64,000 nucleotides of DNA from positions 67,058,496 to 67,122,495 of the forward strand of contig CM051457.1 of assembly GCA_028274465.1 (NCBI GenBank), read 5' to 3'. Numbering within the stretch: the first letter of the stretch is position 1; each line of letters opens with the position of its first letter. This stretch comes from Plantago ovata (taxonomy: Eukaryota; Streptophyta; Magnoliopsida; Lamiales; Plantaginaceae). Below, piece after piece: positions 48,962 to 59,570 of the stretch. Both the position numbers and the translations under genes were made by a program. The notes beneath the pieces are model-generated. The model saw nothing but the letters and a program-made list of their open reading frames with translations, did no database searches and was not told the origin of the DNA.

Positions 48962-50043
48962 GAGCAGAAGAAGTCGAGTCAAACACTATAAACAATGGCG
49001 CTATCCGGGAGGCAACCCGGAGTTTTATCGCTTTATTGCATTGCATGCATTCATACATTGAATAATTTTCCTCTCTTTATGTGAATTTGTTCGTTTATGT
49101 GTTGTTTTGTGCTTATGTTTATGTTTGAGTGAACTTTTTCGAGTGTTTTTTATGAGGAGAATGGTTTTCGGGGATAAAAAACTGAGTTTTTCGAAAAATT
49201 TCGTCTCCCCACCTCTGGAGGTGGGGGGCGAATCGCCCCCCGTCTTCAGGCAAGGTGAAAAGCGAGATTCTTCCCCCAAACCCTCATTCTCTTATCTTCT
49301 TCACCACTCTTTCTCCAAAACACCAAAAAACTCGAAAAATCTTCTTTCTACCATAATTTCTTCAATTCTCCATCAAATTTTGTGTTCTTTAGCTTCAATC
49401 GAAGCCCTTTACGTGCTCTTTAATTCTATCCAAACAACATTCATCCTAGTTCATTTGAATTTCAGATCTGAGGTATCTTCACATGAACCCTAATTTTTCA
49501 AATTTGGGGGTTTTCTGATTTATGCTTCAATTGAGCTTATATAATGTATGGGTTGATTGTTTATGTGATTGGGATCAATTTTCATTACCAATTGCTTGCT
49601 CATCTTTGCTTGGATTGATAAATTGGGAATTTTGCTTACTTGACGTCTATGACTCGTCTTGCATTGCTTCTTTTCTTTCATTCCATGTTATATGATGAGA
49701 TTATCGGTATGATAAAGGTAGACATGTTGATAGAACACTTGATTGATGGGACTTGAGAATTTTTGGTGAAATTTTTTGAGTACTATGGTTTGATTGGATC
49801 TTGTGATTTAAGGTTACTTGTTATCTAGCATAAAGGCATGTTGTGATATGTTACATGTTATGATATGTTGATACATTGCATTGTGGTAACTAGATTAGAC
49901 TTGGTGTTTTGAAGATTAGGCGTGATAATGAAGTTACTCGTTTGTTTCACTCTTGCATTTACATATGCATGAAGCTTTTGTTGTACGAGGTACTAATGGA
50001 TGTTTGTAGGAACCATGCCACAAGGGGAGAGGAGCACTTCCGT
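48962..50043 (+). repeat. 3' region of Athila gag-pro copy 3
   Basis: Parallel to 2776-3936 of copy 1, including the TCCGGG/CCCGGA stem-loop, CCCCACCT/AGGTGGGG (49207-49226) and GGGGGGCG-AAT-CGCCCCCC (49223-49241). Cut at about 50043, where chromovirus sequence GGTGGAG starts. Confidence 0.8.
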
Positions 50044-50049
50044 GGTGGA

Positions 50050-52697
50050 GTGTAACATCCCGTATTTTTCTAATTTAATTTTATTTACTTATTCCCCTTT
50101 TATTTATTCATTTAATTAATTACCCGAGTAATTTATTTATTGGGTGAATTAATTAATTCATTTCCTGCGTTATCGAATTCGATTTCAGAGAGTTCGTGTA
50201 GTAGTAATTCGTTTCGTTCCGCTCGTGGGTCAGCTAGTAATCTGAATTTATGCTTTTCTGGGCACAAATGAATTTAGTGATGTCTGGCCCAATTGATTTT
50301 GGTCCAATTTTCGTGGCCCAGCATCCATGGCCCATGTCTCCTTACAACCCTAAACCTAATACTTTTCCCACCTTCCCTCATTTCCTTCTCCTACGCCACT
50401 ATCATCAGAAGAAAGAAAGAACAAAACTGCTCTCTCTCTGCCTCTCTCACCTGCCTTCATCAACACCCAAAATCATCATCACCATCGTTTTTCATCACCA
50501 TTAGCATCTCCATCTTCATTAATTAACTCCTTATCATCATCACCATTATCATCTATTATCATCACAAATCGAACCCCTTCGTCATCCTCAATTCGAACGG
50601 CACCGATTACAGTTCAATTCGACTCTGCTGCGGTTTCAATTGCTACCATCTCCGCTCCGATTCAACCCTGCTCGGCTTCGTTCTGCTCCGTCACGCGCCG
50701 CCCGGTCCCGTTCCTGCTCCGTACCGCGTCGATTCGGTTCTGCTCCGTCCGATTCGCTCCGTCCCTGTTCTGCCCGTGTTCTTCACCTCTCCGTTCGGTC
50801 CCGGTAAGCACTATGCGGCTCTATTTTGCTATTTATCTCGACTAGGATCTCGATTTAAATCCCTTGGTTTTGATTTGATTCGCAGCTCACTCAATTCCAT
50901 TTTCGATCGAAGGTAAAAGTTCTGTCCCTTTTCTTTTCGTTTTCTTTCGTTTCCTTTTGACCGTTTTGCCCCTGTACATTCTGGCCTTGTTAATTCGATT
51001 TGAACCGTTAAGTCGAACTCGGATTAGGATTTGGTACTGAAACGATTTATTATGGTTATGGTGGAATGTTTGACCTCTGACCTCGTTTGTTGACCGTATT
51101 CGAACTGAACTAAGACTGAAAATGGAACTGGTGGAGTAAATGTAACGTACCTAAGCTCTGTATGATTCGTTGGACTGATTTGTTATGATTTAGTTTCTGT
51201 TGGGGTTATTTTGAGATTTCTGAAAACTTAAGGACCTGTTTGTAATATTTGGGTTGACCTAAGTTGACTGGCAGAGGACTTCTGTGAACTTTGTAATTTT
51301 TGTGGACTGATTTGATTGATTTAAAAAAACCTATGAGACTTGTTTGGTTTTCTGAAGCTTAAAGTGGGGTTTTTCCTGAAGGGCAAAATGGTAATTTCAC
51401 TTCTGAACAGTATATGTTAGTCTGTTTTCTGAAAAGGGTCATTCTGTTTCAATTCAATTCTATTACTGAGAGTGAGAGTGGCTTTTGTAAATCTAAACTG
51501 GGATTAAAAGTCCTTTTAAATCCGTTCTTGTTTATATACTTCATGTCTTGTTGTTAAGTTATTAATTGACTTGTTGGCCTAGTTGGTTAGGTGTTTGTTA
51601 GTTTAACATAGAGGTCTCGAGTTCGAACCCCACCTTGCCCATCTTTTTCCCCGATTATCTTCGTTTAGTTTTGTTTTTCGTTTCTACTTAAGGTAGTAAC
51701 TTGGAGTTTCTGCTTAGGTTTCGTATCACCGCTGTCCCGTAGTTGCTTTCTGAATCCGTGCTAAGTTCAACCTACTTCAAGGTGAGTGTACACCCCAAAG
51801 TTTGTTGGTTTTTAAAACCTGGAAGGCAGTGTGCTATGCATGCATATGTATACGTATGTGTATTATATTCTGTATGCTACTGATTTAAAAGTAAATACGC
51901 CTATGTATGACCATTTTACTTTATTATGTACGGTGTTGTTCTGTTTGTACTGACTCTTCTACAGGAATGTAACTCGGTTATCCGAGCCCTTTATCTGTTA
52001 TTGTTTCTGTGTGGCCGGTCGATTAGGTTGTAACTAGGTAGACTTGGGTAGTGTGGACTATCGGGTTTATTTGGTTATTGCCTAGTCTATTCCCTTTTAG
52101 ACGCGAGGCAGAAGTCGCTAAGGTCTATTAGGGTCGTAGGTTCTGTTTCTGTCCAGAGTTGTACCCTCTGGAGAGAGCTATAAGGGCATTCTGGGAGTAG
52201 GAGTAACAAGGCGGGCTGCACCAACGGACTTCACCTTATCTGTTTCTGTTTGTATCTGTTATGTTATCTGTTTCTGTTACTGCTTTGCTTGCTACAAATG
52301 TTTGTTTTTCAAAACCGTTTACTGTTCTGTTTCTTTTAAACTTAGAACCTCACAGAGATCCTTTATCTCACACTCTTTCTGTTTTCAAACTTCCTTCCTT
52401 GTATATTTTGTTGAAGAAGATCAAGTCTAGGCGTCCAGCGACTGAGAGTTGGGTTTGGGAGCCCGTGGGATTTTATTTGCTAGAAATAAGAAGAAAAACT
52501 CTTTCATCTTCACTGCCTGTTAATTTTAAAATGGACACTGAGTTTAGTTACCGTTATCACTGTTCTACTTTAAATTTGTAAGCTCACTTGAGCGCCAAAA
52601 CCTGTTCATCGTCATTTATTGAAGACCGTTACCGTTGAATTTCAAAATTACTTTTATTTCAAGAATTTATTCTTTTTTAAAAATCGGTACCGTTACA
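50050..52697 (+). repeat. Chromovirus-like LTR (related to 28605-31400)
   Basis: TGTAACATCCCG...CCGTTACA, 2648 bp, a diverged relative of LTR1 on the opposite strand. It is preceded only by GGTGGAG, a scrap of the polypurine tract, and followed by a primer site. tRNA-like boxes at 51575-51630. Short frames in it are not credible genes. Confidence 0.85.
51575..51630 (+). promoter_or_regulatory. tRNA-like A/B boxes inside chromovirus LTR
   Basis: TGGCCTAGTTGG (A box, 51575) and AGTTCGAACCC (B box, 51620), 45 bp start to start, at the position corresponding to the boxes in LTR1. Confidence 0.65.
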
Positions 52698-52699
52698 GT

Positions 52700-52711
52700 T
52701 GGTATCAGAGC
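52700..52711 (+). other. Primer binding site (tRNA-iMet), chromovirus element
   Basis: TGGTATCAGAGC two bases after the LTR end. The leader 52712-52805 is interrupted by the TRIM composite and resumes at 54554. Confidence 0.88.
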
Positions 52712-52805
52712 TTGGGTTCAAACTCAAGCTTGCTAGGATAGGATCTTCTGGCCTTTGGGGGTGTGTGTGAGGGTCTGAGTCGCTGGATATAGATTGAGTT
52801 GTTTT

Positions 52806-54553
52806 TGTAATGTCCCGCATCCCACATCGCTTAAGAGTGATTGGAATAAAGGGTATATATGTTAGACCACCACTCTCACATGGTATGAGGGGTGATTCCA
52901 AAAGCAAATCCGTGCGGGCTCAGGCATAACGCGGACAATATCATACTGTGGAGACGTGTGTGGGACCGTCCAGGAGTACCACGCCGGCCGGATTGGTCGG
53001 GTCATTACAAATGGTATCAGAGCCTAGATCAACCCAAAGCCCGCACCGGGTGGACGGTTGGTAAAGGTTATTGTCAGTTTGTCACCCCCACCACTTAAGG
53101 CGCTCGACGAGGACGTCGAGGCTTAAAGGGGGGTAGTTTGTAATGCCCCGCATCCCACATCGCTTAGGAGTGATTGGAATAAAGGGTATATGTTAGACCA
53201 CCATTCTCACATGGTATGAGGCCTTTTGGGTGATTCCAAAAGCAAATCCGTGCAGGCTCAGGCCCAAAGCGAACAATATCATACTGTTGGGACGTGTGTG
53301 GGTCCGTCCAGGAGTAACCAAGCCGGCTGGATTGGTCTTGTCGTTACAAGTGGTATCAGAGCGGGACTATCCGGAACTGCAGGAACTAAGTTTCATCCGG
53401 GGCAAAGTGCTACACCGTATCGACGGTGGGAGCCACCTCTTGAGCCTGGAGGGGCCACCTCTAGAATCCTGCACGGATGGTTGGTCTCGGGACAGCACGC
53501 AACGAGGACGTTGCACAATTTAAGAGGGGGTGATTGTAACGCCCTAGATTTCAGAGGCTTAAAAGGGTTGAGAACGCTACTCATACCAACAAGGTGTACC
53601 TTTCTTTTCGGGAATTCACCTAGAAGAACTTCAGAGTTAAGCGTGCTTGCTCTGGAGAAATTCTAGGATGGGTGACCCACTGGGAAGTTCCCGGTGCGCG
53701 CACGAGTGAGGACAAAGTGCGCGGATTAGAACTCGTGTTGGTCTGTAGGGCCAGCATATCATCCCGGAGAGCACCCATGAGTAACCTTGCCGGCCGTTGG
53801 GTTGGGTCTCGGCCCATTAGTGGGTCGGGTCGTTACAAGTGGTATCCACCTACTAATTCCTTCCTTCCATCTTGTAACGACCTGACCCACTAATGGGCCG
53901 AGACCCAGCCCAACGGGCCGGCAAGGTTACTCATGGGTGCTCTCCGGGGTGATATGCTGGCTCCACAAACCAACACGAGTTCTAATCTGCGCAATTTGTC
54001 CTGACTCGTGCGCGCACCGGGAACTTCCCAGTGGGTCACCCATCCTAGAATTGCTCCAGAGCAAGCACGCTTAACTCTGAAGTTCTTCTAGGTGAATTCA
54101 CGAAAAGAAAGGTGCATCTTGTTGGTATGAGTAGCGTTCTCAACCCTCTTAAGCCTCTGAAATCTAGGGCGTTACAATCACCCCCTCTTAAATTGCGCAA
54201 CGTCATCGTTGCGTGCTGTCCCGAGACCAACCATCCGTGCAGGATTCTAGAGGTGGCTCCCACCGTCGATACGGTGTAGCACTTTGCCCCGGATGGAACT
54301 TAGTTCCTGCAGTTCCGGATAGTCCCGCTCTGATACCACTTGTAACGACCAGACCAATCCAGCCGGCTTGTTTACTCCTGGACGTACCCACACACGTCCC
54401 AACAGTATGATATTGTCCGCTTTGGGTCTGAGCCCGCACGGATTTTGCTTTTGAAATCACCCAAAAGGCCTCATACCATGTGAGAGTGGTGGTCTAACAT
54501 ATATACCCTTTATTCCAATCACTCTTAAGCGATGTGGGATGCGGGGCATTACA
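52806..54553 (+). mobile_element. Composite fold-back TRIM with mixed LTRs
   Basis: Order: 5S-less LTR (52806-53009), internal with primer site and polypurine tract, second 5S-less LTR (53139-53348), Cassandra internal (53349-53534), Cassandra 5S-bearing LTR (53535-53837), 35-bp spacer, then inverted Cassandra LTR (53873-54176), inverted internal, inverted 5S-less LTR (54341-54553). The exact 5-bp duplication GTTTT (52801-52805, 54554-54558) flanks the whole, so it behaves as one insertion. The arms are about 700 bp and nearly complementary. No coding capacity. Confidence 0.85.
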
Positions 54554-54558
54554 GTTTT

Positions 54559-55310
54559 GTTCAGTCTCTTTTAAAGTTTGGTCTTCCGCATTAACTCTGA
54601 ACCGTCATGTTTGTCTGTTAACTGTCCTACTAATCTGTCTCCCGTCTTCTGAAACTGTCTTGCTATGCATTCTGTTTAACTTCTACCAAGTTCACAAGCT
54701 TACCATTGTTACTCTGTTCATTTCCTTTAAGGCGATTATATTGTTGTTATTAATTGCATGAGTATTTGCTTAAAAGTATGTTTAATTACTATAATGTCCT
54801 TAGTTACATGATTTAAGGTTTAAACACTTATTTATGCATTGTTTTACTTATCAAAGTTCCCATATGTTCTTGCTTGGTTCTGTCATACTGTAATCTATTG
54901 TTTAACCAAAGTCGACATAAATCACTGGCAGGCGGCCGACTGTTTAAGTGATTCGTGTTAACCGAGGTCAAATGACTGATCACTTTATGAGATGATGCTT
55001 TTATTGCACGCTTAATGTTTAAGAATCTTTTCTGCCACATATGAATTTTCTACTTATGCTTTATCATGGCTTTTTCAATTTGTGTATGACTTGCATGCTA
55101 GGTTAGATACACTCGAGGATTTATTTATTGATAAGTTACTACCTTATTTATGACTCCCGAATTTAATTTTGACCTTAGCAATTTTTTTGTTTACTTTTAC
55201 GCGTCTCTTGCTCGTACACGTTCGATTGACTTAATTTAGTGCCTTAGTTCACGCTACACTACTCTTGAGGACGTTAATTACGTTATTGACCTTAAACTAA
55301 TTACGATAGG
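54559..55310 (+). repeat. Leader of chromovirus-like element
   Basis: Non-coding sequence between primer site and gag start; no gene seen. Confidence 0.6.
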
Positions 55311-55482
55311 ATGGCTCCAAGGAACAACATTCGTGCTACCTGCAGCATCAACCACGCCGCCAATGATGCAAATGCACAAGATTCGATGCAGCAGATGATT
55401 GCAGCTCCAAATGCCTCCCGCCAAGTAGCAAGTGCGATCGCGCCGACAGTTATACCACATCAAGAAACTCTAACATTGTAGG
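55311..55482 (+). pseudogene. gag: Chromovirus-type gag, 5' fragment
   Basis: Starts MAPRNNIR, resembling the MAPRINTR start of 31696-32832. About 56 codons, a TAG at 55479-55481, then interrupted by copia element 2 at 55483. The rest is not in the window. Confidence 0.7.
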
Positions 55483-57128
55483 TGTTAGGAAACTTGTAAT
55501 TTTGATGAGCAATTTACCATGCTAAATTAAGGAAAGTCCAGTAACTAGTACTCTTAAGGTCCATAGGAATTTGGAATTTTAAGGACATTGTAAAAGAGGA
55601 ACGTTTGCTGATGACTTAGTTAGGTGCTAGATAAGTTATTTCTTTAGTATATGATGTATTTTATTTTCTGAAAAGAAAATATCTTATTGATGCTTAGCTT
55701 ATGATGTATCTTATTTTCTGAAAAGAAAATAACCTATTGAAGCATTTGCTGAAGATATATTTTGTTTATTATAAACAATTTATTGAAGCAAATAGAAACC
55801 GCTCAGAATCTTGAAGACTTTTGAAGATCTGAAGACTTGAAGATTTGAAGATCTGAAGACTAGAAGATTGCTGAAGACTGGTATCTACAAAGGCACGTGT
55901 TGTTCAGAAAGTGGAATGTTCAGCAAACAGCATTGCATAAGTGAAAATCTGAAAGACAGAGTAGGTTGTGCTTGCTGAAACTGAGACTGACCACTTGCTG
56001 ATAAACATATGTGACCTCTTGCTGAATGTACGTGAATTTGCGCTCCAATGTTACTGTTTGAATTCTATTCAAATGTGCATTTAATGCAAAGCTTACACAC
56101 GAAGGACATGAAGACTAGAAGACAAACAAAGTTGCTGCTGAAAGTACAAAAGCAAGATAGTGACATGTTAAGGAACAAAAGCCTTAGGATTTGAAATTCA
56201 AACGGCTCCTTACTTGCACTATAAATAGAGGTCATCCGGCAAAGAGTTGAAGTGTGTCAACAACGTGATCAAACTCTCACTTGTGCTTAAAAACTCACAA
56301 ACCTTCAAACACTCTTACTGCCATTGATCCGTTCCAAGACTTAAAGCTTGAAAAAGCTACTTGTGAAGAAGTAGAACAAACTCAGCTAAGAAATTAGTTA
56401 AGTGTTCTTTCTTTCGAACAAGAACGAGTCTTGACACCAGAAACAATCAAACTTGTTTACTGCAAAGTATTCCAAGTTGTGTTTCTTAGATTACTTGTTG
56501 TAACTGAATAAGTTATAATTAAGTCATCTCACCCCAAAACTCTCTAACTGAAAATATACCCTTTCAGGCGTGATATTCAGGGGGAACTTAATCGAGCATA
56601 GTTTTGCTGATTAAAAGTACCAAGTTTGGTGGAGAACAAGGTTGAGTTCTCTAGTTTAGGTTGGAGACAAAGCAAGTGTGCTTTGGTTTCTGTTGAATCG
56701 CTTTAGATAGGAGATTGTAAGGAACCTCAATCATATCTTAGTGGATTCAGTCCTAGAAAGGACGAAGTGGATTAGTTGATAGATTACGCCACTCTCAGAT
56801 ACCACTATAAAAGTGTTTGTGTGATTTACTTACAGTATTTAGCTTTTAGCAAATTATATCTGTTTGTACACAGTCACTCACCTCACTTGCTGAAACCTTT
56901 ACTTGCTGAAAAAGTACTTATTGTTTCAAAGACTTCCACTCTCTGATTTTAAGTATCAGCAAACCAAGCTACTCTAAAGTAACTTACGCTTGCTGAGAAA
57001 GTTAAGTATCAGCAAACTCATTACTGAAAAGTAATAAGTACTTGCTGAGAAAGTTTTTAAACGACGAAAGTTTGAAAAGACTATTCACCCCCCCTCTAGT
57101 CTTTTCTTGTTGTTTAAAGGGACCAACA
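55483..57128 (+). repeat. Copia element 2, 5' LTR
   Basis: TGTTAGG...ACCAACA, 1646 bp, near-identical to the LTRs of element 1. TATA box at 56220-56227; left flank GTAGG is a candidate target duplication whose partner is beyond the gap. Confidence 0.9.
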
Positions 57129-57130
57129 AG

Positions 57131-57145
57131 TGGTATCAGAGCAGG
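57131..57145 (+). other. Primer binding site (tRNA-iMet), copia element 2
   Basis: TGGTATCAGAGCAGG, two bases after the LTR. Confidence 0.92.
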
Positions 57146-57240
57146 AGGTTCTTTAGCCTTCTGCACTGAACCTAGATCCCCTTAAGTGCTTTCCGTAAAT
57201 CACTCTCACTTGATCAGTTTGGTAGTGCTTTGCTGACAGG

Positions 57241-59531
57241 ATGTCTTTAGGAGATGCTCCCTTGCTGAAGCTGGAAAACTACGAGAAATGGCGAAACAAC
57301 ATGATGCTACATCTTGAGGCCATTAGTGATGAGTTGGTAACCGTCATTAATGATGGACCTATCAAGATCACTAAGATTGAAAGGAGTTTCCCTCACAAGA
57401 CCACTGAAGCTGGGAAGGTAACCATCCTTGGCGAACCATCAGATACGGTTGTGCCAAAACCAAGAGAGGAATGGACTTCTGACGAAGCTAATAGATTCCG
57501 TCTTGATGGCCAAGCAAGAAATATCATCATCAGATCAACTCCGGATACCATACAGTGCAAACTGTGGAGTGCTAAGACTGCAAAGGAAGCTTGGAAAATG
57601 GTTCAAGATCTTTGTGCTGGATCTGACAAGACCAAGGAAAACAAACTTGAAGTACTTAAGCTAAAGTTTCAAAACTTTAAGCAAGGTGCAAACGAGTCAC
57701 TGGAAGACTTGGACTTCAGATTCACAACTCTTGTTAGTGAAATGGCAGCATTGGGTGTTGGAAACCTCTACTCAGATTCTGAGAAAGTAAAAACTATCAA
57801 CAGAAGTCTGAATCAAGAATGGATCCACACTCAGAATTTCTATTATAATCAAGGAATTCCAGACATTACACCAACAGAGTTGTTCTCTCATCTTGCTACT
57901 GTCAACTATGAGACAAAGCAAAGAGAAAATGTGTTTGCTGAAAAATCGCAAAACATTGCTCTTGCTGCAAAGCCGTCATCTTCTGAAAAAAGAATGATAA
58001 AGAGCCTGCTGATGAAAATGCTTTAGTTGTTAAAAACATGAAGAAATTCATCAGTAAGGAACTTGAAAGGCGAAAAGCAAAAGAGAAGCTGAAAAAGTAT
58101 CTTGGTAACAACTACCATAAGTACAAGAATGATACTAGCTTGCTGAACAAGCAAGCTCAGCAAGCTACTTCCTCAGAAGAGCCAGCAGTTGGAAATGATC
58201 TATGTTTTTACTGCAAAAAGCCTGGACACTTCAAAGCTAATTGCCCTTTGCTGAAAGGCAAATCTGCTGAAAAGAAGAAGAAGTTCAAAAGAGCTTTTAT
58301 TGCTGAAGAAAAGAAGAAGCTTCAAGCAAAAATCGATGCATTGTGCATTGATACTAGCTCCGAAGACAGTGAGGATGAAAGTTCAGACACCGACGATGAA
58401 GAAGCCACTCTAGACGTGGAGATTGGCAAGGAAGTTTGTGGAATAGCTATGGAAGCTTATCCAGATGTGTCTAACTACGAATTCTGCCTCATGGCCGGTC
58501 AGGTAAACAACTCTACCTCTGGCTCAGACTCAAAAAGTGAAGACGAGATTGACCTTGACAAGATTCAAGGAGAAATCGAAAGATTTGAGAATACTCTCAG
58601 CAAACAGCAAGAGAGACTACAACTTGCTGAAACTCTGACCAAGCAGACTACTGAAAAGTACGTTTTGCTGAAGGAAGAGACAGAAGAAAAAGATGCTGAA
58701 ATAAGGCGTCTTAAGAAGTTGATTGCTGAGGCTGCAGAGAAAAATTCTCAAATGGCATTAGAATTGGAAGAGTATCAGTCCTCAATTCTAAAGTTACTTG
58801 CTGAAATCCAAGAAATGAAAAAGATGAAAGTCAATTTCAAATCCTACGTGGAAGCAAGTAATACGCTGACTGAACTAAACTCTTATTTGAGAGATCCATC
58901 TCAGAAAGAAGGTTTAGGAGCAACGTGTGAAGGTGATAACGTAGAAATCTTGAGAAAAGATAAATCACCTATCTCCTTTGTACGTGCTACTGATAGTAGT
59001 CCTCCAGTAATCTATCAGTTTGGTCAAACTAAGGTTGCTGAAACATGCAATCAAGTACCTATGACCATAAAGCCCGCTGTTGCTACTCAAAGTAACAAGA
59101 CTTTAAAAGGAAAACAGGTTGCTGAGAAGCAAACTGGAAAGAAGAAGAATGCTGTGAAGCATTCCGCCAAACAAGTTGCTGGAAAGCAAGTTGTTAAGAC
59201 TAAAGGCAAGATTACTAAAAGTAATCAGAAGTCCTTTGCTGACAAACCTGAATCAAGTAAGGTTGCTGAAGCTAAAGCTCATTATTCTCCAAAGAGTGGA
59301 CTCGATTTCAAAACCAAGCAAAGTCAACTCTTTCATGAGTATAAGCAAAGTCAGCAAAGATACTTCAAAGAGATGAAGAAAACCAAGTCTAAGAGTTCTG
59401 AAAAGACTCCCAATGCTAGGACTAGAATGAACCTTGCTAGAAAAGAACTTACTGAAAAGTATGTTCAGCAAAAAGGTCAACAGAGCAAGACACCACATCA
59501 GAAAGTGGATTTCCACTGGACGCATTATTGA
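57241..59531 (+). pseudogene. gag: Copia gag, element 2
   Basis: Starts MSLGDAPLLKLENYEKW. The N-terminal gag domain runs to ~58000, where a 1-nt deletion in an A-rich run shifts the frame (57241-58026 then 58038-59531). The zinc knuckle CFYCKKPGHFKANC is near 58206. An acidic stretch (DSEDESSDTDDEE), a coiled-coil-like segment (~58560-58800) and a long Lys/Gln-rich tail full of Ala-Glu pairs follow. It ends TGA at 59529. The large gag fits SIRE/Maximus-like copia. Confidence 0.88.
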
Positions 59532-59570
59532 ACATGTTAATGGACATCCATCATTGGATAATTAACTTGT

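Noticed and set aside
50250-50526. Plus-strand frames in the LTR at 50250-50526
   Set aside because: Inside an LTR, simple His/Ser/Ile-rich composition, no conserved homologue in LTR1.
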